Part shown: positions 34,515-42,432 of the stretch, one piece after another | How positions within the stretch are numbered: the stretch's first letter is position 1 | Layout of the letters: every line of letters begins with the position of its first letter | Notes under the pieces: generated by a model | The model's database searches: none | What the model saw: the letters and a program-made list of their open reading frames with translations, nothing else | Told to the model about the DNA's origin: nothing | DNA from: Chitinophaga arvensicola | Lineage (GTDB): Bacteria > Bacteroidota > Bacteroidia > Chitinophagales > Chitinophagaceae | Assembly: GCF_900110835.1 (NCBI RefSeq) | Contig: NZ_FOJG01000002.1 | Span: 1,082,979 to 1,146,978, forward strand | Direction: 5' to 3' | DNA length: 64,000 bases | Translations under genes and position numbers: made by a program

Positions 34515-34599
34515 TGCAGGGTAGTTTTTAATGGCAGGAAACAAATAGTAACGACTCGTGCTGAGAAAACAAGCAACGAAACAAAAAGTTGTAACAATT

Positions 34600-34626
34600 G
34601 CAAAAGTACAGCAGGAAATGTTCCTG
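34600..34626 (-). promoter_or_regulatory. Promoter and overlapping palindrome of the response regulator gene
   Basis: Minus-strand TACTTTTGC (34600-34608) fits TAnnTTTGC exactly and lies about 86 bases before the ATG. Just upstream CAGGAA-CAT-TTCCTG (34612-34626) is a perfect 6-3-6 inverted repeat in the spacer between -7 and -33, a usual place for an operator. Confidence 0.5.
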
Positions 34627-34679
34627 AAAAAATTACCCCTTGGGAAAACATCCACCATTAACAAAAATACAACAAGTCA

Positions 34680-37289
34680 TTATTGTGGTAAGATGACTTT
34701 AAAAGTGGCTCCCTGATCAGGTACGCCGGTGGCATAGATACCGCCTTTATGATTCACTACAATTTTATTGCAGAGGGCAAGACCAATACCGGTTCCTTCG
34801 TAGGCATTGCGGTCGTTGAGCCGCTGGAAGATCTGGAAAATCTTATCTGCATACACCTGGTCGAACCCGATACCGTTGTCGGCGATACTGATAGCGTAAT
34901 AGCGCCGGGTGCTGTCCAGCTCTGGCAATGCCGCGATCTCTTCTGTGGTGAGGGCGCTGGCAGAAACGTGGATCAGCGGTTTCCTGGCTGGTGATAAAAA
35001 CTTGATCGCATTACCGATCAGGTTGTGAAAGAGCTGGTTCATCTGGAGCGGACTAACGGCAAGATGTGGTAACCGGTCGGACACCACCTCCACTTCTTTC
35101 TGGCTGATAAGTACTTCAAAATCGGTGAGTACATTTTTCAGGATCTCATTCAGGTCTGTTTCTACAAACGGCTCCTGTACGTGTACCAGGCGGGAATAGT
35201 CGAGCAGTTCATTGATGAGCTGCGACATTCTTTTAGCACTATGCATTACCTTGTCGATGTACATCCTGGAGGTATCCGAGAGCGTATCTTTATTGACGTT
35301 ATATAACATGCCAGCAAACGTATGGATCTTACGCAGCGGTTCCTGCAGGTCGTGGCTGGTCACATAAGCAAACTGTTCCAGTTCGCGGTTGGATTTTGCG
35401 AGGAAGAAATTGGATTCTGTCAGCTCCCGGGTACGTTGTTCCACCATGGCTTCCAGCTTAAGGGCCAGTTGCATGTATTTGGCTTCGCTTTCCTGGAGTG
35501 CCTGAAACAATACTCTTTGCTGGGTGATATCCCTTGCAATTTTAGAGGCGCCTACCACTTTTCCCGTTAAGTCTTTAACCGGGGAGATGGTCAGGGAGAT
35601 ATCGAGTAACTGCCCGTCGCGGGTGATACGTTTGGTTTCAAAGTGATCTACCCGGCGACCGGATTTCAGCATTTCAATAATGCGGGGTTCTTCGTCGAGC
35701 CTGTCTTCCGGAATAATCCGGGAGATGGAGTTTCCGATCATTTCTTTGGCTGTATACCCGAACAGGCGCTGTGCCGCGGGGTTCCAGCTGGTAATGATAC
35801 CGTCCAGTGTTTTGCTGACAATGGCGTCATCTGAATATTCGACAATAGCGGCCAGTTTAGACAGGTATTCATCAGTGGATTTCTGGTCTGTGATATCTAC
35901 CAGCATATTCACGGCACCATCGGAATTGCCATCGGCATCAAAAAGCGGATCCGGGTAGGGTTGTACGATTCTCCTGGTGCCGTCTGGTCTTTCAATGATA
36001 ATGATCTGTCCCCTTACCGATTCTCCTCCCTTAATGGCTGCTGCCATAGGACAGGTATCCGGATCAAGGGGGGTGATACCATCGGGCTTGAATAATTTCC
36101 AGGAGCCACACCACATGTCGGTACCGGCGACAGGGGTTCTGCCCCAGAGTTGTACAGCGGCATCGTTAAACAGGAGAACGCGGCCATGTTTATCGCAGGT
36201 ATAAACAGCGGCGGGCAAGGATTCCAATAGCTGACGGTAATACTGACTGCCTTTCTGCTGCCGGATCTTTTCTTTAGACATCCGGATCCCGGTGGCCAGG
36301 CCGGCCAGGTAAGCATGATAAGATTTAAAGATCAGTGGTTCTTCAGGTCGCACGGCTGCTGCGGGTAAATGCGCATAGCCGGTAGGGAAAGACAAGGTGA
36401 CGATAGTGCCTTCCTCTATGATACTGCTGATATGCAGTTTTCCGCCATGATAACGCATGCTTTCGCTGGCGGCGGTAAGTCCGCCGCGCTCCGGCTGCGG
36501 GTCTTCCAGGAGAGCATTGATTTCCAGCAACAAGGCAGGGGTCATTCCCACACCGGTATCTGCTACCGACAGGGTGATTTGTTCTCCTTCCTGGCAGAGC
36601 CGGACCGCAATACCTCCCTGCAACGTATAGCAGAGGGCGTTGGTAAGCAATGATAACAGGGTTTTCTCAAAAAGGTCCCTGTCGATGTATACATCTTCCG
36701 TAACAACATCCAGGTTAACGACCAGGGTTAATCCTGCTGTGCGGATGAAGGTGTCCAGTTGTTCGAGTAATGTTCTGAGGAATGCGGTAATGTCTGTTTT
36801 TACAAACGTGTGTACTTTAGGGTTAGTGATCCACCATCCGAAAAACAGCACTCCTCCGGCGCCGTCGGGATCTTTTACCGGGCTGCCGTTAAAATGGAAG
36901 CTGCGGCCATCGGCCTGCATCAGTTGCAACTGCGGTGCAGGCAAGGTGGTATCAGGAAAAACCGGCAGTGCGTCATTGCCGGCGGGCCATACGATAGCGG
37001 ACGGCTGTCCGAGTGACATCGGATGTTTGCTGCCCAGCAGTTCCCTGCAGGCATCATTATATATATGGATGTTTTCGCTACCCCAGCAAAGGAGGATCGG
37101 TTGTGCGGACGAAAAGAGAATCTGGATGCAGGTTTTCAAGCCGGGCGACCACTGATCAGAGGGGCCCAATGAAGAAGAAGCCCAGTTAAAAGAGCGGATC
37201 ATTTCCCCCATCTCGCCTCCACCGGAGGAAAAGACGGATGATACAGGTGCCGGTTCACTTAAAGTTGCCGTTGTAGGCGCATTAATCAT
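34680..37289 (-). CDS. Multi-PAS sensor histidine kinase with an extra internal ATPase domain
   Basis: The 869-residue soluble kinase has no clear transmembrane helix. In order: a PAS-like domain (about 30-140), an HATPase-like domain (about 195-300, with the N box LLTNALCYT and G1 box DTGVGM) that has no histidine phosphoacceptor helix before it, PAS (345-455), PAS (470-590, VSKTLDGIITSWNPAAQRLFG), HisKA (about 640-710, TSHDLQEPLRK with the phospho-His) and a complete HATPase (750-869, DNGIGF, GTGIGL). The first HATPase may be a regulatory remnant. The start MINAPTTATL is preferred to the upstream ATG at 37358. Its likely partner is the single-domain regulator 165 bases downstream. A 348-base non-coding gap precedes it. 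Confidence 0.85.
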   Translation of the reverse strand: MINAPTTATLSEPAPVSSVFSSGGGEMGEMIRSFNWASSSLGPSDQWSPGLKTCIQILFSSAQPILLCWGSENIHIYNDACRELLGSKHPMSLGQPSAIVWPAGNDALPVFPDTTLPAPQLQLMQADGRSFHFNGSPVKDPDGAGGVLFFGWWITNPKVHTFVKTDITAFLRTLLEQLDTFIRTAGLTLVVNLDVVTEDVYIDRDLFEKTLLSLLTNALCYTLQGGIAVRLCQEGEQITLSVADTGVGMTPALLLEINALLEDPQPERGGLTAASESMRYHGGKLHISSIIEEGTIVTLSFPTGYAHLPAAAVRPEEPLIFKSYHAYLAGLATGIRMSKEKIRQQKGSQYYRQLLESLPAAVYTCDKHGRVLLFNDAAVQLWGRTPVAGTDMWCGSWKLFKPDGITPLDPDTCPMAAAIKGGESVRGQIIIIERPDGTRRIVQPYPDPLFDADGNSDGAVNMLVDITDQKSTDEYLSKLAAIVEYSDDAIVSKTLDGIITSWNPAAQRLFGYTAKEMIGNSISRIIPEDRLDEEPRIIEMLKSGRRVDHFETKRITRDGQLLDISLTISPVKDLTGKVVGASKIARDITQQRVLFQALQESEAKYMQLALKLEAMVEQRTRELTESNFFLAKSNRELEQFAYVTSHDLQEPLRKIHTFAGMLYNVNKDTLSDTSRMYIDKVMHSAKRMSQLINELLDYSRLVHVQEPFVETDLNEILKNVLTDFEVLISQKEVEVVSDRLPHLAVSPLQMNQLFHNLIGNAIKFLSPARKPLIHVSASALTTEEIAALPELDSTRRYYAISIADNGIGFDQVYADKIFQIFQRLNDRNAYEGTGIGLALCNKIVVNHKGGIYATGVPDQGATFKVILPQ

Positions 37290-37637
37290 TGTACAAAATA
37301 TATAATCGTCAATGTATAAACTGGTTGATTCCTCGCTGTGGATGTCATTAAATTCCACATTCCACTATAAACCGTGTAATAAAATGCACAATCTGCTATT
37401 ACCTCTAATTGTTGAGATCCAGGCCAATCCCTTGTTAATAGCCACCATAGTGGTGGCTGCGGCCGCTGTAGCTGTAAATGGGAAAATGCCCACAATTACC
37501 CTGGTCAGTACCGCTTCCATCATGATTACAATAATCGTGTCGAAAGCTGATTTTCATTAAAAACGGGCATCCTGTCCCAACAAATCAGGAACAACATTAT
37601 CCTACATGACAATTGATCACCCTGTCTATGAGAGCTC
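37290..37637. other. Gap of 348 bases without a convincing gene
   Basis: This stretch lies between the kinase start and the pyrophosphatase stop. It holds only short overlapping frames: a hydrophobic 58-codon plus-strand frame (37384-37560), and minus-strand frames of 40 codons (37435-37557, Gly-, His- and Tyr-rich) and about 50 codons. None has a consensus promoter, terminator or recognisable product. Near its middle, CCACCATAGTGGTGG (37445-37459) is a perfect short palindrome. Confidence 0.4.
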
Positions 37638-38117
37638 CTACTTTTCCGGAAATTTGATCTGCTCGTAGGCGGGAGCCGCCTCAATATATCCCAACGGGGT
37701 AAATTGTTTTCCTTCCTGCTCATTATAGGAGATAAAAAAGTGTTCTATCTCCCGGATCGTCTGGGCAGACACGGCATCTATTCCTTTAAAGGCTTTGGAT
37801 ACTACGGGAACGGCAATATACCGGTCGTTTCTCACAATCGTACCATCCCGCTCCCTTTGTTCTGCTTTGATGGCGCCCAGCAACCGGCACTTGATCAGGC
37901 AGCCGGGAAAGCTTTTGAATTCTGAAATCACCATGACATCTAAAGGATCTCCATCTGCTCCACGGGTGCCCAGGATAAAACCAAAATCGTATGGAAAAAC
38001 CATACCGGCGGGTAACATTTTACTGAGGACAAAGAACCGTGACGCGGGGTCGAAATCGTATTTTTCACCACTCCCTTTCGGAGTTTCAATGACAACAGGT
38101 AACTCTTTAATGATCAT
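37638..38117 (-). CDS. ppa: Inorganic pyrophosphatase (soluble, family I)
   Basis: The 159-residue cytoplasmic enzyme splits pyrophosphate to phosphate. Family I landmarks are IETPKGSGEKYDFD near the start, the Mg2+-binding DGDPLDVMVI motif with its three Asp, RDGTIVRNDRYIAVP and the closing YNEQEGKQFTPLGY. MIIKELPVVIETP at 38117 is the fitting start. The frame continues back to 38189 with an unlikely hydrophobic N-terminus. It is a single-gene unit, divergent from a small unknown gene 122 bases away. Confidence 0.93.
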   Translation of the reverse strand: MIIKELPVVIETPKGSGEKYDFDPASRFFVLSKMLPAGMVFPYDFGFILGTRGADGDPLDVMVISEFKSFPGCLIKCRLLGAIKAEQRERDGTIVRNDRYIAVPVVSKAFKGIDAVSAQTIREIEHFFISYNEQEGKQFTPLGYIEAAPAYEQIKFPEK

Positions 38118-38239
38118 ACGCACATTTTGTTGGTCTATATTGAATAGGATAAAGAGGACTCGACTGCGAAGAAACAAAAAAAGGACCAACCCGCCACATA
38201 AGGCATAATGATTGTACCACAGAAATAAACTTTATTACT

Positions 38240-38470
38240 ATGAGCACCTTCCACATACAACTCAACCAGCACGAGATAGGCGTTACCAGGCAGGATGAAA
38301 ATATATTTATTGTTCGTCTTCCTGAAAAAACCATCCACCTCCAAAAAAGACAGGACAACGAAGGAGCTAACCACTGGTTTGAAGAAGGGAAAGACAATGA
38401 AACGCCACAAACGGCCGAAATCGGTACTGCTATTGAAACCTGGCTGGCAAAGGATAGTGCGGACGCATAA
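38240..38470 (+). CDS. Small protein of unknown function (76 residues)
   Basis: The product is polar and acidic (many Asp, Glu and Gln), without a signal peptide or membrane helix. It starts MSTFHIQLNQHEIGVTRQDE, reads as alternating strands (NIFIVRLPEKTIHLQKRQD) and ends with a helix-like EIGTAIETWLAK. No family is recognised. Its position in a divergent gap and coherent sequence support it as a real gene. An overlapping frame (38295-38522) in another phase is less protein-like. Confidence 0.55.
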   Translation: MSTFHIQLNQHEIGVTRQDENIFIVRLPEKTIHLQKRQDNEGANHWFEEGKDNETPQTAEIGTAIETWLAKDSADA

Positions 38471-38540
38471 CCAAAAAATATTTTCCTCACAACCGGCAAC
38501 ATCCTTATCTTGCAGGGAGTAATCTAAAGTGCCCCCTCTA

Positions 38541-39833
38541 ATGAAAAAGTTAATCATCGCGTTGATTGCCTGTAGCATTGTAAACCATACCAACGCTCAA
38601 TTTCTTGACCGCATCAAAAATAAAGTGCAGCAAAAGGTCAATGACAAAATAGACGAAAGTATCGACAAAGCTACAGAGCCGAAGAAAAAAGACAAGGATA
38701 AGGATAAACCTGCCAGTCAGCCACCAGCCAACAGTCCCGATGCTTCCACCACCGGTAAGGCACCGGCTAACGGTGAAGCAGGTACGACAGCTCCCAAAGA
38801 TATCACGGCTTACTCCCGTTTTGATTTTGTTCCGGGAGAAAAGATTATCATGGAAGAGTCTTTCGCCAAAGAACCTGTAGGCGAATTTCCCGGTCAGTGG
38901 AATACCCGCTCCGGTGCTGAAATCGTGACCGTGAGCAACCGCCCCGGAAAATGGCTGAGCATCAGGCAGGACGGCGTGTTCTATCCGGAAAACATTACCA
39001 ACCTGCCGGATAATTTTACCCTTCAGGCAGATTTTATGGCCAGCAACGGGATTGCCGGCATTGCCAGCATCACCCTTGCGTTGCTGCAAACAACCAACAC
39101 CGACGACAAATTCAGTTATGGTGGCGCGGGCGATGTAACTTCCATGCCATCGTTTAAAATTACCATGTCTCCCAAATCATCCGGCGATGGTAACCTTCAT
39201 TACTCTTCCAACCTGATCGGCGGACAGTACATGAATAGCCTGCCCCTATTCAACGTACCAAAGAAAAATGCGGTGCGGGTGTCTATCTGGCGTCAGAAAC
39301 AAAGGGTAAGAGTGTACCTCGACAGTACCAAGATCCTGGATCTGCCGCGCGCCCTGGATGCTGCAGCAGCGTTTAACACCCTGGCGTTTTCTGCATACGC
39401 ACCCGACTTCGACAAACAGGAGGGCGCTTTTTATGTGAGTAACATCCGCCTGGCTGTTGGCGCACCGGATACCCGTAATAAACTGCTCACAGAAGGTAAG
39501 TTTACTACGCATGGCATCCTGTTCCCGTCCAATAGCGATATCATCCAGCCGGAGTCGTATGGCGCGCTGAAAGATATTGCCGCCGTGCTTACAGAAAACC
39601 CAGCAGTGAAAGTGAACATTGTAGGCCATACAGATGCCGATGGCAACGACCAGTTGAACCTGGAATTGTCCAAAAAGAGAGCCGCAGCCGTGAAGAACGC
39701 ACTGGTGAGCAATTTTAATATTGATGCTGCCAGAATGGAGACTAACGGTAAAGGCAAAACGCAGCCGATCGATAACAATAACACCGAAACCGGGAAAGCC
39801 AACAACCGGCGCGTAGAATTTATCAAGATCTGA
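38541..39833 (+). CDS. OmpA-domain outer-membrane or cell-wall protein
   Basis: The 430-residue secreted protein has a signal peptide (about 1-20, ending TNAQ). A Lys/Asp-rich linker (about 45-65) is followed by a central beta-rich region (about 100-310) resembling a laminin-G or concanavalin fold (ITLALLQTTNTDDKFSY, VRVSIWRQKQRVRVYLDST). A C-terminal OmpA domain spans about 320-430, with VNIVGHTDADGNDQLNLELS, KRAAAVKNAL, NGKGKTQP and NNRRVEF, the segments that grip peptidoglycan. ATG 38541 (MKKLIIAL) starts the signal peptide. It ends 6 bases from the convergent FG-GAP gene. Confidence 0.88.
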   Translation: MKKLIIALIACSIVNHTNAQFLDRIKNKVQQKVNDKIDESIDKATEPKKKDKDKDKPASQPPANSPDASTTGKAPANGEAGTTAPKDITAYSRFDFVPGEKIIMEESFAKEPVGEFPGQWNTRSGAEIVTVSNRPGKWLSIRQDGVFYPENITNLPDNFTLQADFMASNGIAGIASITLALLQTTNTDDKFSYGGAGDVTSMPSFKITMSPKSSGDGNLHYSSNLIGGQYMNSLPLFNVPKKNAVRVSIWRQKQRVRVYLDSTKILDLPRALDAAAAFNTLAFSAYAPDFDKQEGAFYVSNIRLAVGAPDTRNKLLTEGKFTTHGILFPSNSDIIQPESYGALKDIAAVLTENPAVKVNIVGHTDADGNDQLNLELSKKRAAAVKNALVSNFNIDAARMETNGKGKTQPIDNNNTETGKANNRRVEFIKI

Positions 39834-39839
39834 TAAGTA

Positions 39840-40964
39840 CTATTGGTTTCCTTTGTTATAAAAGATAAACAATCCATCCTTACCGGCTACGATCACATCC
39901 TTTCTGCCGGAGCCGGTAAGGTCATATACCTGGAAGTATAGCCCCGCCCCTTTTGATCCATAGCTGATCACCTGTTTCGAAAAAGAAGTGCCATTCCATT
40001 TAAAGTAGTAAATACCGCAGGGATCATCTGATCCGGGGTCATGCTCATTGTGTGCGCGGTAACGCTTGCCGGTCATCAGTTCCGGATCGCCGTCGCCGTC
40101 TATATCCACCCATTCCATGGTATGATACTGCGAATTATAAGGATCAATGACGTGTTTGATCCAGGAGCGTTTATTGGTTTTGGCATCTTTCTTTTGTTCA
40201 TACCAGTCCAGCCCGTAGTCGTGCCCCTGCCCTGCTATCAGGTCAGCCAGACCGTCTTTATTCACGTCTGCCACGATCACGGGTACACTGGCGGTGCCCA
40301 GGTTGAATTCCGGGTGAAAGATCCATGCAGCGGAATAAGGACTGGCAGGCGCTTCGAGCCAGCCTTCCGGAACCACCAGGTCCGTACGTCCGTCACCGTT
40401 AATATCGCCACAACCCAGGCCATGTCCGGATTTCCGGTCCAGCAGCTGATGCGCGGTAAACGCGCCATTGGCATGATGATAAATGGTCAGCGGATCATTG
40501 GGGGTATTCGGGATGATTTCCGGAATGCCATCGCCATCCAGGTCCCAGGCCCGGGTGGTTTCGATATTACCGGGTGTAGCAATAACATGCTCCTTCCATT
40601 CGCTCTCTTTACCGGGGTTTTCCTTCCAGACCAACGTTTTCCCAAACCAGCCGCCGGTAATATAATCCATGCGGCCGTCGCCATTCACATCAAAAGGAAT
40701 GGTAGAAAAATCGTCCCAGTACTCGGCAAACTGCTTCACCGGACCGATGTAATGCCGTTTGAAATACGCAGGGCCTTCGTACCAGAAAGCGCCGGATACG
40801 AGGTCGGGGATCTTGTCGTTATTGACATCTATCACCGCCACGGACTCATAGCTTTCGGCGGCCACCTGTTTTTTTTCAAACTTAAGCGGCCCGTGTGCGG
40901 GCGCTGTCTGCGCAGCAGCGATGGTAGCGGTAAGCAGCCACAAAGGCAAAAAATATCTTTTCAT
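39840..40964 (-). CDS. Secreted FG-GAP/VCBS repeat protein
   Basis: The 374-residue protein has a signal peptide (1-19, ending AAAQT) and at least six beta-propeller blades, each with a calcium-binding DxNxDxxxD loop: DVNNDKIPD, DVNGDGRMD, DLDGDGIPE, DINGDGRTD, DVNKDGLAD, DIDGDGDPE and a final DLTGSGRKD. Such propellers are binding or lyase-associated modules. No catalytic domain is attached here. It is encoded alone downstream of the efflux operon, from which a hairpin separates it. Confidence 0.9.
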   Translation of the reverse strand: MKRYFLPLWLLTATIAAAQTAPAHGPLKFEKKQVAAESYESVAVIDVNNDKIPDLVSGAFWYEGPAYFKRHYIGPVKQFAEYWDDFSTIPFDVNGDGRMDYITGGWFGKTLVWKENPGKESEWKEHVIATPGNIETTRAWDLDGDGIPEIIPNTPNDPLTIYHHANGAFTAHQLLDRKSGHGLGCGDINGDGRTDLVVPEGWLEAPASPYSAAWIFHPEFNLGTASVPVIVADVNKDGLADLIAGQGHDYGLDWYEQKKDAKTNKRSWIKHVIDPYNSQYHTMEWVDIDGDGDPELMTGKRYRAHNEHDPGSDDPCGIYYFKWNGTSFSKQVISYGSKGAGLYFQVYDLTGSGRKDVIVAGKDGLFIFYNKGNQ

Positions 40965-41059
40965 GTAGTGGTATTAACGTGGATAGAACAAGATAACAGA
41001 AGGTACGCAAAAAACTATCCTGTAGCGTCCTGCAAGTGGTGGTTTTGGGTAACAAACCT

Positions 41060-41087
41060 GTGGCGGCTACCGGTCGGTAGCCGCCAC
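41060..41087 (-). terminator. Hairpin after the efflux operon
   Basis: GTGGCGGCTACC and GGTAGCCGCCAC form a perfect 12-bp stem with a 4-base loop, 50 bases past the TolC-family stop. There is no long T run. It probably ends the metal efflux operon before the FG-GAP gene. Confidence 0.65.
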
Positions 41088-41136
41088 AGCGGGTTAACAT
41101 AAGGGGCCGTTCAGGCTTCATAGGATCAATAGTGTG

Positions 41137-42423
41137 CTACTCAATATCCCAGACGCCGGCAGCGCGTTCCAGCGTAATCAACGCTGCTGCATAATTGTAC
41201 AGCGTCTGGTAATAATTCTGCTGTACTTCATTCCAGGTGCGTTGTGCATTCAGCACTTCCAGCAGGGAAGTTTCCCCGCGTTTATAGCTGTATATTTTTC
41301 CATCCAGTACCTTCTTTGCATCTGACAACAGGCCGCTTTCAAATTGCTTTACCTGTAAGCCTGCTGCCCTGTAATTTGTCCATGCCTGTTTCACATCCGT
41401 GTCTATTTGCAGCAACACCTCCTCATAGGTAATGGCGGCCTGTTTAACGCCAAACTGTGCAGCGTGCAGGTCGCCTTTGTAGTGATTGGAGAACTTCAGC
41501 GGCAATGAAATTCCGGCGTTGGTACCGATGTAGCGGGGTGTTGGCGCTATTTCACTGGTGGCTTCGGCATTGTATCCTACTCCTGCTGTAACGCCCAGGT
41601 CTATTTTACGGTTGGCCTTTGTGAGTGTCAGCGTTTTGGCGGCCACTGCTTTGCCGGCGTTGGCGGCTACCGCATCAGCACGGGTATTTTGTGCGTTGGT
41701 AACCAGGTCTTGTAAGATGAACACCCGGTCCAGGTGTTCAAAATTCCCCGATGGCCATAACAGGCTATCCGCATGTGCCTTTCCTGTGTTCATATTCAGT
41801 TGCAGTAATGCGGCTTTCCAGTCTGCCTCCTGCTGATATACTACGTTCAGCAGATTATCTGCTTCCAGTCCGGATTGGCGTGCATCCGTTTCCGTTATCA
41901 CGCCTTTGTGGAAACGGATCGCGTCTGCATCTGCCAGCTGCCGCATGAGCTGCCAGGACTGCAGCGTCACTTCGTATGCGTGTTGCTGCTGCATGGCATT
42001 AAACCAGGCCAGGGCAGCGTCTGCACGGAGGTTACGGAAGTAGTCGAGCAATAATGCCTGGCTCTGTTCCAGGCTGCTGCGGGCCAGGCCTATGCGGGCT
42101 TTTCGTTTGCCCCATAATTCAATAGTAGTGCTTAGTCCGGCATTGAAGCCATTGGACAGCTGCAGCTTGCGGTGCTGGTTATCGAAAGCATCGAGCGACA
42201 ACTGCGGATCCGGGAATACTTTGGCACTTTCTATACCGGCGGCGGCGATGCTCACATTATATTGCTGCGCAGCGTAGCCCAGGTGTTGTGTACTTACCTG
42301 GTGCAGGTATTGCGGTAAAGACAACGGCGTTCTGGGAAAACTGCTGTCCAGTTGGGCAAGGGCGGCGCTGTGTATAAACAACAGCAGGCCCGCCAGCATC
42401 AGGTATCTCTTTAATAATTGCAT
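41137..42423 (-). CDS. TolC/CzcC-type outer-membrane efflux channel
   Basis: The 428-residue protein has a signal peptide (1-23, ending ALAQ) and the two internally similar halves of long helices and short strands of the OEP family. GLSTTIELWGKRKARIGLARSSLEQ and YKRGETSLLEVLNAQRTWNEVQ are family-typical segments. It forms the outer-membrane exit duct for the RND pump encoded just upstream (9 bases between its start and the pump stop). No lipobox is seen. Confidence 0.92.
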   Translation of the reverse strand: MQLLKRYLMLAGLLLFIHSAALAQLDSSFPRTPLSLPQYLHQVSTQHLGYAAQQYNVSIAAAGIESAKVFPDPQLSLDAFDNQHRKLQLSNGFNAGLSTTIELWGKRKARIGLARSSLEQSQALLLDYFRNLRADAALAWFNAMQQQHAYEVTLQSWQLMRQLADADAIRFHKGVITETDARQSGLEADNLLNVVYQQEADWKAALLQLNMNTGKAHADSLLWPSGNFEHLDRVFILQDLVTNAQNTRADAVAANAGKAVAAKTLTLTKANRKIDLGVTAGVGYNAEATSEIAPTPRYIGTNAGISLPLKFSNHYKGDLHAAQFGVKQAAITYEEVLLQIDTDVKQAWTNYRAAGLQVKQFESGLLSDAKKVLDGKIYSYKRGETSLLEVLNAQRTWNEVQQNYYQTLYNYAAALITLERAAGVWDIE

Positions 42424-42432
42424 ACAATAACT

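Noticed and set aside
38295..38522. 75-codon frame overlapping the small unknown gene
   Set aside because: It is in another phase, begins inside the better frame at 38240 and is very Lys-rich with no structure-like pattern.
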